Assembly (NCBI RefSeq): GCF_016921195.1
Contig: NZ_JAFGYF010000008.1
Span: forward strand, 103,014 to 167,013
DNA: 64,000 nucleotides
Reading direction: 5' to 3'
DNA from: Cellulosimicrobium cellulans
GTDB lineage: Bacteria > Actinomycetota > Actinomycetes > Actinomycetales > Cellulomonadaceae
Below, piece after piece: positions 34,309 to 41,496 of the stretch. The notes under the pieces were generated by a model. The model searched no databases. It saw only the letters and a program-made list of their open reading frames with translations, and had not been told where the DNA came from. Numbering within the stretch: position 1 is the stretch's first letter; every line of letters begins with the position of its first letter. A program made the translations under genes and the position numbers.

Positions 34309-35036
34309 AGCCCGACCTTCCGCAGGAACTCGCCGAACGACTCGTCGACCCCGGCGAGCGGGCCGTCGTCGTGCAGCTCGATGCTCGCCGTGACCGGCGT
34401 GCCCGACGCGACGAGCCCGTGCTCGGCGCCACGCACGAGCGCGTCGCTCGTGACCTCCACCGTGGCCTCCGCCTGGTTGGCGGTGTTCTGCACCGCGACC
34501 GACGCGACCTCGCCCACGACCTCCGCCTGGTTCGGCAGCACGACGGTGACCTCGGCGCCCTGGCGCACGCGCGCGAAGTCGCTGGGGTCGAGCGTGAGGC
34601 GGGCGTCGACGAACAGCGACCCCTCCCGCTCGAGCGACGCGACGGCCTCGCCCGCCTGGACGAACCCGCCCTCGCGGGCCGCGACGTGGGTGACCACGGC
34701 GTCGTAGGGCGCGACGAGCGTGATCGTCCCGTCGGGCGACACCTGGTACGCCGACGTGTCCGCGCTGACGAGCCCGAGCGCGATGTCGTGCTGGAGCGTC
34801 AGGCTGCTCACGGTGAACAGCGGGTCGCCCGCGGCGACCTCGTCCCCTTCGGCGACCTCCGCCGCGGTGACGGTCCCGGCGTAGTCGCTGCCGACGTCGA
34901 GCACCTCCGCCCGGATGGTCGCCGTCGTGCTCGTCGCCTGCCCCAGCCGGCGGTTCATGACGAGCGTGAGCGCCGTGCACACGAGCAGCACCACGAGCAG
35001 CCCGCCCACGAGGCGGAATCGGTTCGACCAGGTCAT
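34305..35036 (-). CDS. HlyD-like membrane protein with biotinyl-lipoyl fold
   Basis: A 243-residue protein with one N-terminal transmembrane helix (about residues 9-28, VGGLLVVLLVCTALTLVMNR) and an extracellular region of the membrane-fusion-protein type. A split lipoyl-like domain reads EVLDVGSDYAGTVTAAEVAEGDEVAAGDPLFTV, then VAPYDAVVTHVAAREGGFVQAGEAV, followed by a beta-barrel domain with VRQGAEVTVVLPNQ. There is almost no coiled-coil hairpin between the lipoyl halves. It overlaps both the synthase stop upstream (ATGA) and the GH81 start downstream (GTGA). It may guide the nascent polysaccharide through the wall; this is inference from context. Confidence 0.85.
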   Translation of the reverse strand: MTWSNRFRLVGGLLVVLLVCTALTLVMNRRLGQATSTTATIRAEVLDVGSDYAGTVTAAEVAEGDEVAAGDPLFTVSSLTLQHDIALGLVSADTSAYQVSPDGTITLVAPYDAVVTHVAAREGGFVQAGEAVASLEREGSLFVDARLTLDPSDFARVRQGAEVTVVLPNQAEVVGEVASVAVQNTANQAEATVEVTSDALVRGAEHGLVASGTPVTASIELHDDGPLAGVDESFGEFLRKVGL

Positions 35037-36865
35037 GCGACACCTCCGGTAGGTCCGGACGACGACTCCCCGCCACGGCGCGCCTGCCGCCTCCCGGCCC
35101 GCGTCCCGACGCCGACCGTCACCTTCACGCCGAGCCGCGCCGACAACGCCTCGTCGACGACGGTCGCGGCTTCCCTTCCGCGCCGCCGGCGCGGATGCCC
35201 GGCGCGCCGGGCGGACCGCGACTCTCGGAGGGCCGTCACGACGAACGCCCCGAGGATCAGCGTGTTGGTGACGTTCCACGCGAGCGCGAGGCTCGGCATC
35301 GGGTCGCCCCGCTCCTTCCAGGCCCCGACCACCGACGTCACGAGCAGGAACGCGAAGAACAGCACCTGCGGGATCATGTAGTTGAACGGCGACGTGACCT
35401 CGCCCCTGCTCCCGGTCACGTGCCACGCCTGCTCCTTGCCGGTCAGCGCGTTCCACAGGGCCTTGGTGTAGATCGGGAACGACACGGACGCGAGCATGAG
35501 CACCTCCCACCGGAACGACCCGAGCGTGAAGAACGCGATGGCGATCTGCAGGACGTAGAACCCCGCGTAGTAGAGCAGCCACGTGCCCCACGAGATGGTG
35601 AGGTTCATGGGGGTGAGGTCGAGGTAGATCTGCAGCGGCGGCACGAGCAGCAGCACGAGGGGCGCGATGCCCGCGAGGTAGTGCGTCGCGGTGACGGTGT
35701 ACTGGAGCCGCTGGTCGAGCGTGAGGGTGCGGCGCGGGCTGAGCGGGTTGTGCTGGAGCAGGATCTCGAACCCGCCGGTGGCCCAGCGCAGCTGCTGCTT
35801 GGTGTACGCCTCGACGGTCTCGGGTGTGTCGCCGACGGCGAGCGTCGTGGGGATGTAGATCGTGCGCCACCCGCGTTCGTGGAGCATGAGCGACGTCCAC
35901 ACGTCCTCGGACTTGGAGTCGGTGTGCATGCCGCCGATGTCGTCGATCGCGGCCCGGCGGAAGATCACGTTGGTGCCGACGCAGAACGCGGCGTTGAAGC
36001 GGTTCCGGCCGGGCTGCACGAACCGGTAGAAGACGGCCTGCATGTACCCGGCGCCGCGCGAGATGAGGTTGTCGAGGTTGCCGTAGGTCTGGGGTGTCTG
36101 GACGAACGCGACGTCGTCCTTGACGAAGAACGGCACGGTCTCGACGAGGAGCTCGGGCCTGGCGACGAAGTCGGCGTCGAGGATGACGAAGAAGTCGCCC
36201 TTGGCGATCGCGAGCGCGTGGTTGACGTTGCCGGCCTTCGCGCCGTTGCTCGACAGGCGCCGCACGTAGCGCGCGCCGAGCTGGGCGGCGAGGTCGCGCA
36301 CGTCGTCGGACCGGCCGTCGTCGAGCACCCACGTGCGGTGCGTGCCGCGCAGCGCGACGGCGGCGCGGACCGTGCGCGCGACGGTGTCGAGGTCCTCGCC
36401 GTAGGTCGTGATGAGGACGTCGACGGTGACGGGACGGTCGTGGAGGTAGAGGTTCCAGCGCGTCGGGTCGTCCTCGGCGCCGTCGCGGACGATCTCGGGG
36501 ACGTCGAACAGGCGGTCCCTGGCGTGGTGGAACGAGAACCCGCGCGGGTCGTACCCGCTCGACAGCACGGTCCACATCGCCAGCAGCGCCTGGCCGACGA
36601 GCACCGACTCGGCGGTGATGACCATGAGGTACGGCAGGGCGTCGCCACGGTTCGCGGGGTCGAGCAGGAACACCGCGTACGCGACGACGCCGAGCGTCGC
36701 GAGCAGCATGATCATGACGAGCGACGGTGAGCGCGCGGCGGAGTTCTCGTCGCGCGGCGGGCCGGTGGGGCGGTCGACGTCGGCCCGCGGGCCGGACGGG
36801 GCGGGCCGCACGTGCTGCGTGCGGCGTGGGGTGACGACCAGGCGGTCGAACTCGGAGACGGCCAT
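35033..36865 (-). CDS. Processive GT2 polysaccharide synthase (cellulose/curdlan synthase-like)
   Basis: A 610-residue membrane glycosyltransferase of family GT2. Two N-terminal helices (about 49-68 and 78-101) precede a cytoplasmic catalytic domain with the processive-synthase set: LDDG (Asp182/Asp183), DAD (230-232), SED (Glu320/Asp321) and QQLRW (357-361). Five further helices lie at about 389-415, 421-449, 454-475, 495-516 and 527-546. No PilZ domain follows, only an Arg-rich tail, unlike c-di-GMP-regulated BcsA but like curdlan synthases. Overlapping genes encode an HlyD-like protein and a beta-1,3-glucanase, which suggests the product is a beta-glucan, possibly beta-1,3. The actual product is unproven. 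Confidence 0.9.
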   Translation of the reverse strand: MAVSEFDRLVVTPRRTQHVRPAPSGPRADVDRPTGPPRDENSAARSPSLVMIMLLATLGVVAYAVFLLDPANRGDALPYLMVITAESVLVGQALLAMWTVLSSGYDPRGFSFHHARDRLFDVPEIVRDGAEDDPTRWNLYLHDRPVTVDVLITTYGEDLDTVARTVRAAVALRGTHRTWVLDDGRSDDVRDLAAQLGARYVRRLSSNGAKAGNVNHALAIAKGDFFVILDADFVARPELLVETVPFFVKDDVAFVQTPQTYGNLDNLISRGAGYMQAVFYRFVQPGRNRFNAAFCVGTNVIFRRAAIDDIGGMHTDSKSEDVWTSLMLHERGWRTIYIPTTLAVGDTPETVEAYTKQQLRWATGGFEILLQHNPLSPRRTLTLDQRLQYTVTATHYLAGIAPLVLLLVPPLQIYLDLTPMNLTISWGTWLLYYAGFYVLQIAIAFFTLGSFRWEVLMLASVSFPIYTKALWNALTGKEQAWHVTGSRGEVTSPFNYMIPQVLFFAFLLVTSVVGAWKERGDPMPSLALAWNVTNTLILGAFVVTALRESRSARRAGHPRRRRGREAATVVDEALSARLGVKVTVGVGTRAGRRQARRGGESSSGPTGGVA

Positions 36866-37267
36866 CGCAGGTCCTCGGCTCTCGACGGGTCCCGTGCGGG
36901 GACCTCGGGGCTCGGGAATCGGGCCGGGCTCGGCGGGCGGATGCCCACCGGCTGCCCGGGTGCGGCGACGTCGTCGGCGTCGCGAGTGCGTGCATGGCAG
37001 TGCTGTCGAGCCCCCTGCCGGCGCCCTCGTGCGAAAGGACCCGGAGACGGTTCGAGGTGACCCGCTCCGAGCGGGCCACCTCGTCGTCTGCGCCGAAGGT
37101 AGCGGTGCACGACGCCCGTGTCACGGGTCGCGCGCCAGGGCTCCGCCGCGGTCTCGGCGGACAGCCGCTCTTGTGAACAGACCCGCACCGGACCGACGCC
37201 GCGCCGTCGCCGAGGCCTTGGATCGTTGGTGCGCCGCCGCTCCCGTCCCCGGCGGGCGGGGCCGCGC
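36866..37267. other. Non-coding stretch upstream of the glucan operon
   Basis: About 400 bases between the polysaccharide synthase start and a large palindrome contain no reading frame I can support on either strand. Small inverted repeats such as GAGGTGACCCGCTCCGAG-type and CTCCGCCGCGG segments occur. The 5' untranslated region or promoter of the synthase operon must lie here. I recognised no known riboswitch. Confidence 0.5.
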
Positions 37268-37295
37268 CCGCTCGGGTGAGCGCTCACCCGAGCGG
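37268..37295. promoter_or_regulatory. 28-bp perfect palindrome with GAGCGCTC core
   Basis: CCGCTCGGGTGAGC is followed directly by its exact reverse complement. The core GGTGAGCGCTCACC resembles operators of LacI-family sugar repressors (central CG, compare the CebR site near 15.2 kb). It may be the operator of the glucan synthase operon, whose coding region begins 403 bases away, or a structural element. Confidence 0.45.
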
Positions 37296-37310
37296 CGGTC
37301 CGCACGACCC

Positions 37311-37352
37311 GGAAACGCACCGTTCACGGGTGGAAACGGAGAATTCACGGCG
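37311..37352. promoter_or_regulatory. Two 21-bp direct repeats (GGAAACGN8TTCACGG-like)
   Basis: Units at 37311-37331 and 37332-37352 share GGAAACG, five variable bases and TTCACGG. The exact 21-bp period is two helical turns, a pattern of tandem regulator binding. They lie between the large palindrome and the LLM gene terminator. Confidence 0.4.
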
Positions 37353-37357
37353 CCGAC

Positions 37358-37390
37358 GCGCCGAACGTCCGCCTGGCGGACGCTCGGCGC
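37358..37390 (-). terminator. Terminator of the LLM oxidoreductase gene
   Basis: A 16-bp hairpin (GCGCCGAACGTCCGCC against GGCGGACGCTCGGCGC, one mismatch, minimal loop) starts 14 bases beyond the stop of the minus-strand oxidoreductase gene. No clear T-run follows. Confidence 0.65.
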
Positions 37391-37403
37391 CGTCGGCGAG
37401 CCG

Positions 37404-38336
37404 TCAGGGCAGCTGCGGCACGACCTCGGACGCGATGAGGTCGAGGTGGTCGAGGTCGTGCAGGTCGAGCACCTGGAGGTAGAAGCGCGTCGCGCCCTGC
37501 TCGGCCGCAGCGGCGATCTTGTCCGTGACCTCGCTCACGGTGCCGGCCAGTCCGTTGCGGCGCACCTCGTCGGGCTCGCGGCCGATCGCGTCGGCGCGGC
37601 GACGGAACTCCGCCTCGTCCTTGCCCACCGCGACCACGAACGCGGCCGAGTACACGAGCGAGTCGGGGTCGCGGTCGGCGTCGAGGCACGCGGCGCGCAC
37701 GTTCTCGAACCGCTCGGGCAGCACGCCCGGGTCGGGGAACGCGGCGTTGAACTCGCTCGCGTAGCGAGCCGCGAGCGCCGGCGTGCGGCGGGGTCCGTGG
37801 CCACCGACGATCACGGGGACGCGCTCCTGGGCCGGCTTGGGCAGCGCCGGCGAGTCGGTGAGCGTGTAGTGCTCGCCGCCGAACGAGAACGTCTCGCCGA
37901 CCGGCGTCTCCCACAGCCCCGTGATCACCGCGAGCTGCTCCTCGAGGATCCCGAACCGCTTCTCGGGGAACGGGATGCCGTACGCCTCGTGCTCGCGCGC
38001 GAACCAGCCCGCGCCGAGCCCGAGCTCCACGCGACCGCCCGACATCTGGTCGACCTGGGCGACCTGGATCGCGAGCACGCCGGGGTGGCGGAACGTCGCC
38101 GACGACACGAGCGTGCCGAGCCGGATGCGGCTCGTCTCTCGGGCCAGGCCCGCGAGCGTCGTCCACGCGTCGGTCGGTCCGGGCAGCCCGTCGCCGTCGC
38201 CCATGACGAGGTAGTGGTCGGAGCGGAAGAAGGCGTCGAAGCCGAGGTCCTCGGTCGCCTTCGCGACCGCGAGGAGGTCGTCGTAGGAGGCACCCTGCTG
38301 GGGCTCGGTGAAGATGCGCAGGTCGATCTGGGTCAT
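37404..38336 (-). CDS. LLM-class F420-dependent oxidoreductase
   Basis: A 310-residue luciferase-like monooxygenase-superfamily enzyme, read from the ATG at 38336 (an in-frame start six codons earlier has no better signal). Features include LRIFTEPQQGASYDDLLAVA at the N-terminus, FRSDHYLVMGDGDGLPGPTD, IRLGTLVSSATFRHPGVLA, GGRVELGLGAGWFAREHEAYG and VPVIVGGHGPRRTPALAARY. These are typical of F420-using members (TIGR03560-like). Such enzymes transfer hydride between F420 and an organic substrate; the substrate is unknown. It is flanked upstream by a 21-bp repeat array. Confidence 0.88.
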   Translation of the reverse strand: MTQIDLRIFTEPQQGASYDDLLAVAKATEDLGFDAFFRSDHYLVMGDGDGLPGPTDAWTTLAGLARETSRIRLGTLVSSATFRHPGVLAIQVAQVDQMSGGRVELGLGAGWFAREHEAYGIPFPEKRFGILEEQLAVITGLWETPVGETFSFGGEHYTLTDSPALPKPAQERVPVIVGGHGPRRTPALAARYASEFNAAFPDPGVLPERFENVRAACLDADRDPDSLVYSAAFVVAVGKDEAEFRRRADAIGREPDEVRRNGLAGTVSEVTDKIAAAAEQGATRFYLQVLDLHDLDHLDLIASEVVPQLP

Positions 38337-38390
38337 GCGGCCACCCTGCCACACGGGTCTGCTGCCTCCCGCCGGCGGAAACCCCGACCC

Positions 38391-38460
38391 GCGAGATAGA
38401 ACCGTGGTAGCGCGAGGTAGAACCGTGGCCGCGCGAGGTAGAACCGTGGCCGCGCGAGGG
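38391..38460. repeat. 21-bp tandem repeat array A
   Basis: Consecutive units of GCGCGAGGTAGAACCGTGGCC: a partial first unit ending at 38409, exact units at 38410-38430 and 38431-38451, then the first nine bases of a fourth. Related arrays occur at 41393 and 59683. It lies just beyond the stop of the Dabb gene. Confidence 0.9.
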
Positions 38461-38468
38461 CCCCGAGA

Positions 38469-38768
38469 TCAGTCCACGAGCGCGACGAGGTCGAGCTCCT
38501 GGAACTCCGCGACCTCGGGCACCCAGCGGTCGGCGACGAAGCCGCGGTGGTCCGGGTGGGCGTCGTACGCGGCGTAGGCGGCGTCGTCGTCGAACACCAT
38601 GGAGAACTGGAAGGTCAGCGGGCTCTTGGCGCTCACCTGGCGCGAGACCCTGAAGTCCCGCACCCCCGGGATCGCGGTGAGCGTGCGGCGTGCGGTGTCG
38701 AGGAACTCGACCTCCTCGGCGCTGCCGGCGGGGTGGACGAGGCGGAAGGCGACGGTGTGCTGGATCAC
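38469..38768 (-). CDS. Dabb-family stress-responsive A/B barrel protein
   Basis: A 99-residue dimeric alpha/beta-barrel domain protein. It begins MIQHTVAFRLVHPAGSAEEV with the family's H-x-V-x-F/W-R pattern, followed by IPGVRDFRVSRQVSAKSP, FQFSMVFDDDAAYAAYDAHPDH and a C-terminal VPEVAEFQELDLV. Family members include polyketide cyclase-like and stress-induced proteins; the role here is unknown. It is divergent from the second LLM oxidoreductase gene, 23 bases away, so both promoters overlap. Confidence 0.88.
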   Translation of the reverse strand: MIQHTVAFRLVHPAGSAEEVEFLDTARRTLTAIPGVRDFRVSRQVSAKSPLTFQFSMVFDDDAAYAAYDAHPDHRGFVADRWVPEVAEFQELDLVALVD

Positions 38769-38791
38769 GCCCCCACCCTAGGCTGGCGACC

Positions 38792-39685
38792 ATGCGCGTG
38801 AGCACCGTGGTCCTGCCGATCTACCCGTGGCGTGAGGGCCGGGACGTGTGGCGGGCCGCCGACGACCTCGGGTTCCACGCCGCCTACACGTACGACCACC
38901 TGTCGTGGCGCACGTTCCGGGACGGGCCGTGGTTCGGCGCCGTCCCGACGCTCGCCGCCGCGGCGGGAGTCACGGAGCGGGTGCGGCTGGGCACCCTCGT
39001 GTCGTCGCCGAACTTCCGCGAGCCGGTGACGTTCGCGAAGGACGTCATGACGCTCGACGACCTCTCGGGCGGACGGGTCACCGTCGGCCTCGGCGCGGGC
39101 ACGACGGGCTTCGACGCGACGGTCCTCGGCGGCGAGCCGTGGTCCGCGCGGGAGCGGGCCGACCGGCTGCGCGACTTCACGGTCCTGCTGGACCGGCTGC
39201 TCACCGAGCCCGCGGTGACGCACGACGAGGGCCACTACCGCGCGCACGAGGCGCGGACCATCCCGGGCCCGGTCCAGTCCCCGCGCGTGCCGTTCGCGAT
39301 CGCCGCGACCGGTCCGCGCGGGCTGCGGCTCGCCGCGCGCTACGGCCAGGCGTGGGTGACGACGGGCGACGGCCGCCTGGGCGACGACGCGACGCCGGCG
39401 GAGTCGCGCGCGGCGGTCTGCGACCAGGTCGACCGGCTCGAGGCCGCGTGCTCCGACGCGGGGCGGGACCCCGCGTCGGTCGAGCGGATCCTGCTCACCG
39501 GTTTCACGCCCGACCCCGCGCTGGAGTCGGTCGACGCGTTCGTCGAGACCGTGCACGGCTACGCGGGGGTCGGCATCACGGAGATCGTCGTCCACTGGCC
39601 AGTCCCGGGCACCCAGTTCGCGGCCGACCGGAGCGTCTTCGAGCAGATCGCGACGGACGGCGCCGCGCAGGTCCGCGGTCTCTGA
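38792..39685 (+). CDS. LLM-class flavin/F420 oxidoreductase
   Basis: A 297-residue luciferase-like oxidoreductase, distinct from the one at 37404. Motifs include VVLPIYPWREGRDVWRAADD, FHAAYTYDHLSWRTF, VRLGTLVSSPNFREPVTFAK, GGRVTVGLGAGTTGFDATVL and VPFAIAATGPRGLRLAARYG. TAGGCT at 38779-38784 puts the predicted transcript start at the ATG, so it is probably leaderless. The cofactor (F420 or FMN) cannot be decided from sequence. It is divergent from the Dabb gene. Confidence 0.87.
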   Translation: MRVSTVVLPIYPWREGRDVWRAADDLGFHAAYTYDHLSWRTFRDGPWFGAVPTLAAAAGVTERVRLGTLVSSPNFREPVTFAKDVMTLDDLSGGRVTVGLGAGTTGFDATVLGGEPWSARERADRLRDFTVLLDRLLTEPAVTHDEGHYRAHEARTIPGPVQSPRVPFAIAATGPRGLRLAARYGQAWVTTGDGRLGDDATPAESRAAVCDQVDRLEAACSDAGRDPASVERILLTGFTPDPALESVDAFVETVHGYAGVGITEIVVHWPVPGTQFAADRSVFEQIATDGAAQVRGL

Positions 39686-39833
39686 GCCGCCCGCACCCGC
39701 CTCGGCCACCGACCCTGATCGCGCACGTCGCGCCGGAGGGAACCTCCCCCGGCCCCGCTGCGTGCAAGAGGTGGGAAGCCCGTGACACAGGTCCGTACGA
39801 GGGACTCACGGGACGGCGACGCGAGGAGGCGAC

Positions 39834-40034
39834 GTGCGCAAGGCACCGGCGGGCTGGTACGCGGACGCACCGGGCTCCGGGAGCGAGCGCTGGTACGACG
39901 GCTCGGCATGGACCGACCGCACCCGCGCACGCCGCGCGCCGGAGGGCGCCGGGCCGTGGGGCCGGGTCCTCGTCGTCGGGGCCGTCGTCGTGCTCGTCGT
40001 CGCCGCGCCGCTCCTGCTCGCCGTGCTCGGCTGA
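39834..40034 (+). CDS. Small DUF2510 membrane protein
   Basis: A 66-residue protein with an N-terminal DUF2510 motif (APAGWYADAPGSGSERWYDG, then SAWTDRTR), a short Gly/Pro linker and a C-terminal transmembrane helix (about residues 44-65, VLVVGAVVVLVVAAPLLLAV). DUF2510 is a short aromatic module common in actinobacterial membrane proteins, without known function. The GTG has GAGGAGG upstream at suitable spacing. It stands alone. Confidence 0.78.
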   Translation: MRKAPAGWYADAPGSGSERWYDGSAWTDRTRARRAPEGAGPWGRVLVVGAVVVLVVAAPLLLAVLG

Positions 40035-40056
40035 CGCCCCGCCCGCGACAGACCCG

Positions 40057-40655
40057 TCACCCGAGCGGGCCGAGCACCCGGTAAGTCACGTGCGTGACCT
40101 GGGACGCCGCCCGCACGGCGATCGTCTCGAGGGCGAGGGGCGGGACGCCGTCGAGCACGCGGTCCCCGTGACCGAGGACCTGCGGCACGACGTGCAGCCG
40201 GAGCTCGTCGAGCAGGCCCGCCGCGAGCGCCTGGTTGATGGTCGCGGCGCCGCCCGCGACGGAGACGTTCCGGTCCCCCGCCGCGTCCCGCGCCTGCGCG
40301 ACGGCGGACTCGATGCCGTCGGTGACGAAGAAGAAGGTCGTCCCGCCCTCCATGACGAGCGGCTCGCGAGGGTGGTGCGTGAGGACGAACACCGGCCCGT
40401 GGTACGGCGGCTCCGGCCCCCACCAGCCGCGCCAGTCGAGGTCCCACTCACCACGGCCGGGCGTGAACATGTTCCGTCCCATGACGAACGCCCCGCGTCG
40501 AGGATCGCCTCGATCTCCGGGGCATTCTCGTCGGCCGTCTCGAACATCCATCGGTGCAGGTCCACCCCCTCGCCGAACGGGTGCTCCTGCGTCTGGTCCG
40601 GCCGGGACGAGAACCCGTCCACCGACACCGCCACGTCGCACGTCACGTTCGCCAT
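40057..40655 (-). pseudogene. RibD C-terminal/dihydrofolate-reductase-like gene with one frameshift
   Basis: A dihydrofolate-reductase-fold protein of the RibD_C family, split between two frames. The first part starts MANVTCDVAVSVDGFSSRPD at 40655 and reads to EIEAILDAG. The rest continues in another frame as AFVMGRNMFTPGRGEWDLDW to the stop at 40057, with TTFFFVTDGIESAVAQA and NVSVAGGAATINQALAAGL. The break is at the four-C run 40491-40494 (plus strand); a fifth C would restore a continuous protein of about 199 residues. It is either a recent pseudogene or a base-calling error in a homopolymer. Confidence 0.8.
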
Positions 40656-40823
40656 TCCACCCTCGCCCTCCGCGGTCGGCGCGAGCCGCGACCGCCGTCG
40701 TCCGTCGTCGACACCTCCGACCGCGCGCGCACCCGGAACTCATCGCGGGCCGACGGCACCGCAAGAAGGACGCCTGGCGCGACACAGTCCTGACGAGTGG
40801 GCGACCCGAGACGAGGGGACACC

Positions 40824-41393
40824 GTGCGACGACGACCGATGGCTGCCGCGACCCTCACCGCGGCGATCCTCGGTGCCGCGGCGTGCGCGCAGGTCGAGGT
40901 TCCGGACGGCGTCGCGACGCCCGTGCCCCCGGCCGACGCGTCCGGACGCCAGCCGTACGAGCAGCCCGACCCGGCACCCCGCACTGACGACTCGGCGACC
41001 ACGTCCGACGCGATCTACGACCGGTACGGCGCCGACCCGAGGTTCGGGACGCTCGCGCTCGCCGAGGGTGGCACCGGGCTCGTCCTGTACTGGCACGGTG
41101 ACGCGCCCGACGACCTGGCCGAGCTCGCGGGCGACACGGCCGTCGAGGTCGTGCAGACGCCGTACCTCCCGGCAGACCTGCGGGCTGCCGTGCTCGCCCT
41201 GTTCGAGTCGGGGACGGCTCACGGTCCCGTCACGATGGGTGGCCCGAGCGTCGACGGCAGCGGCATTGAGATCGGCATCGAGAAGGAGCTCACGCCCTCG
41301 CCGGAGGAGCGGCTGGGCGAGAGCCTGAGCGACGAGGTGGGCGTCCCCGTCGTCGTCGAGAGCGGTGCCCGCGTCTCGCCCGCCGTGGGCTGA
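40824..41393 (+). CDS. Putative exported or lipoprotein of unknown function
   Basis: A 189-residue protein from the GTG at 40824, which has GAGGGG upstream. It begins with a basic n-region (VRRRPMAAATLTAAILG) and a weak lipobox ending AAAC, followed by an acidic, Pro-rich linker and a domain with RFGTLALAEGGTGLVLYWHG and VVQTPYLPADLRAAVLALFE. Nothing identifies a function; the domain has the look of a small secreted alpha/beta protein. The stop codon falls on the first base of a 21-bp repeat array. Confidence 0.65.
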   Translation: MRRRPMAAATLTAAILGAAACAQVEVPDGVATPVPPADASGRQPYEQPDPAPRTDDSATTSDAIYDRYGADPRFGTLALAEGGTGLVLYWHGDAPDDLAELAGDTAVEVVQTPYLPADLRAAVLALFESGTAHGPVTMGGPSVDGSGIEIGIEKELTPSPEERLGESLSDEVGVPVVVESGARVSPAVG

Positions 41394-41496
41394 CCAGCGT
41401 TCTACCTCGCGCAACCACCGTTCTACCTCGCGCAACCACGGTTCTACCTCGCGCGACCAGGGTTTTCCCTCGCGCGACCAGGGCTCTACCTCGGGG
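41393..41496. repeat. 21-bp tandem repeat array B (inverted orientation)
   Basis: Five units of ACCANNGTTCTACCTCGCGCN in exact 21-base register at 41393, 41414, 41435, 41456 and 41477 (last partial), the reverse complement of arrays A and C. The array abuts the stop of the plus-strand gene, and its last unit supplies the TAG stop of the minus-strand ABC gene. Confidence 0.9.

Noticed and set aside
35033..36865. Cellulose synthase BcsA with PilZ domain
   Set aside because: The catalytic motifs fit, but no PilZ domain follows the last helix and no bcsB gene is present, so a specific cellulose assignment is not supported.
38391..38460. CRISPR array at the 21-bp repeats (also 41393 and 59683)
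   Set aside because: Units are directly adjacent with no spacers, too short, and no cas genes are present.
41393..41496. Translated heptapeptide repeats (REVEPWS-like) within the 21-bp arrays
   Set aside because: One frame of each array gives a seven-residue repeat, but it is out of frame with every neighbouring gene and has no start or ribosome site.
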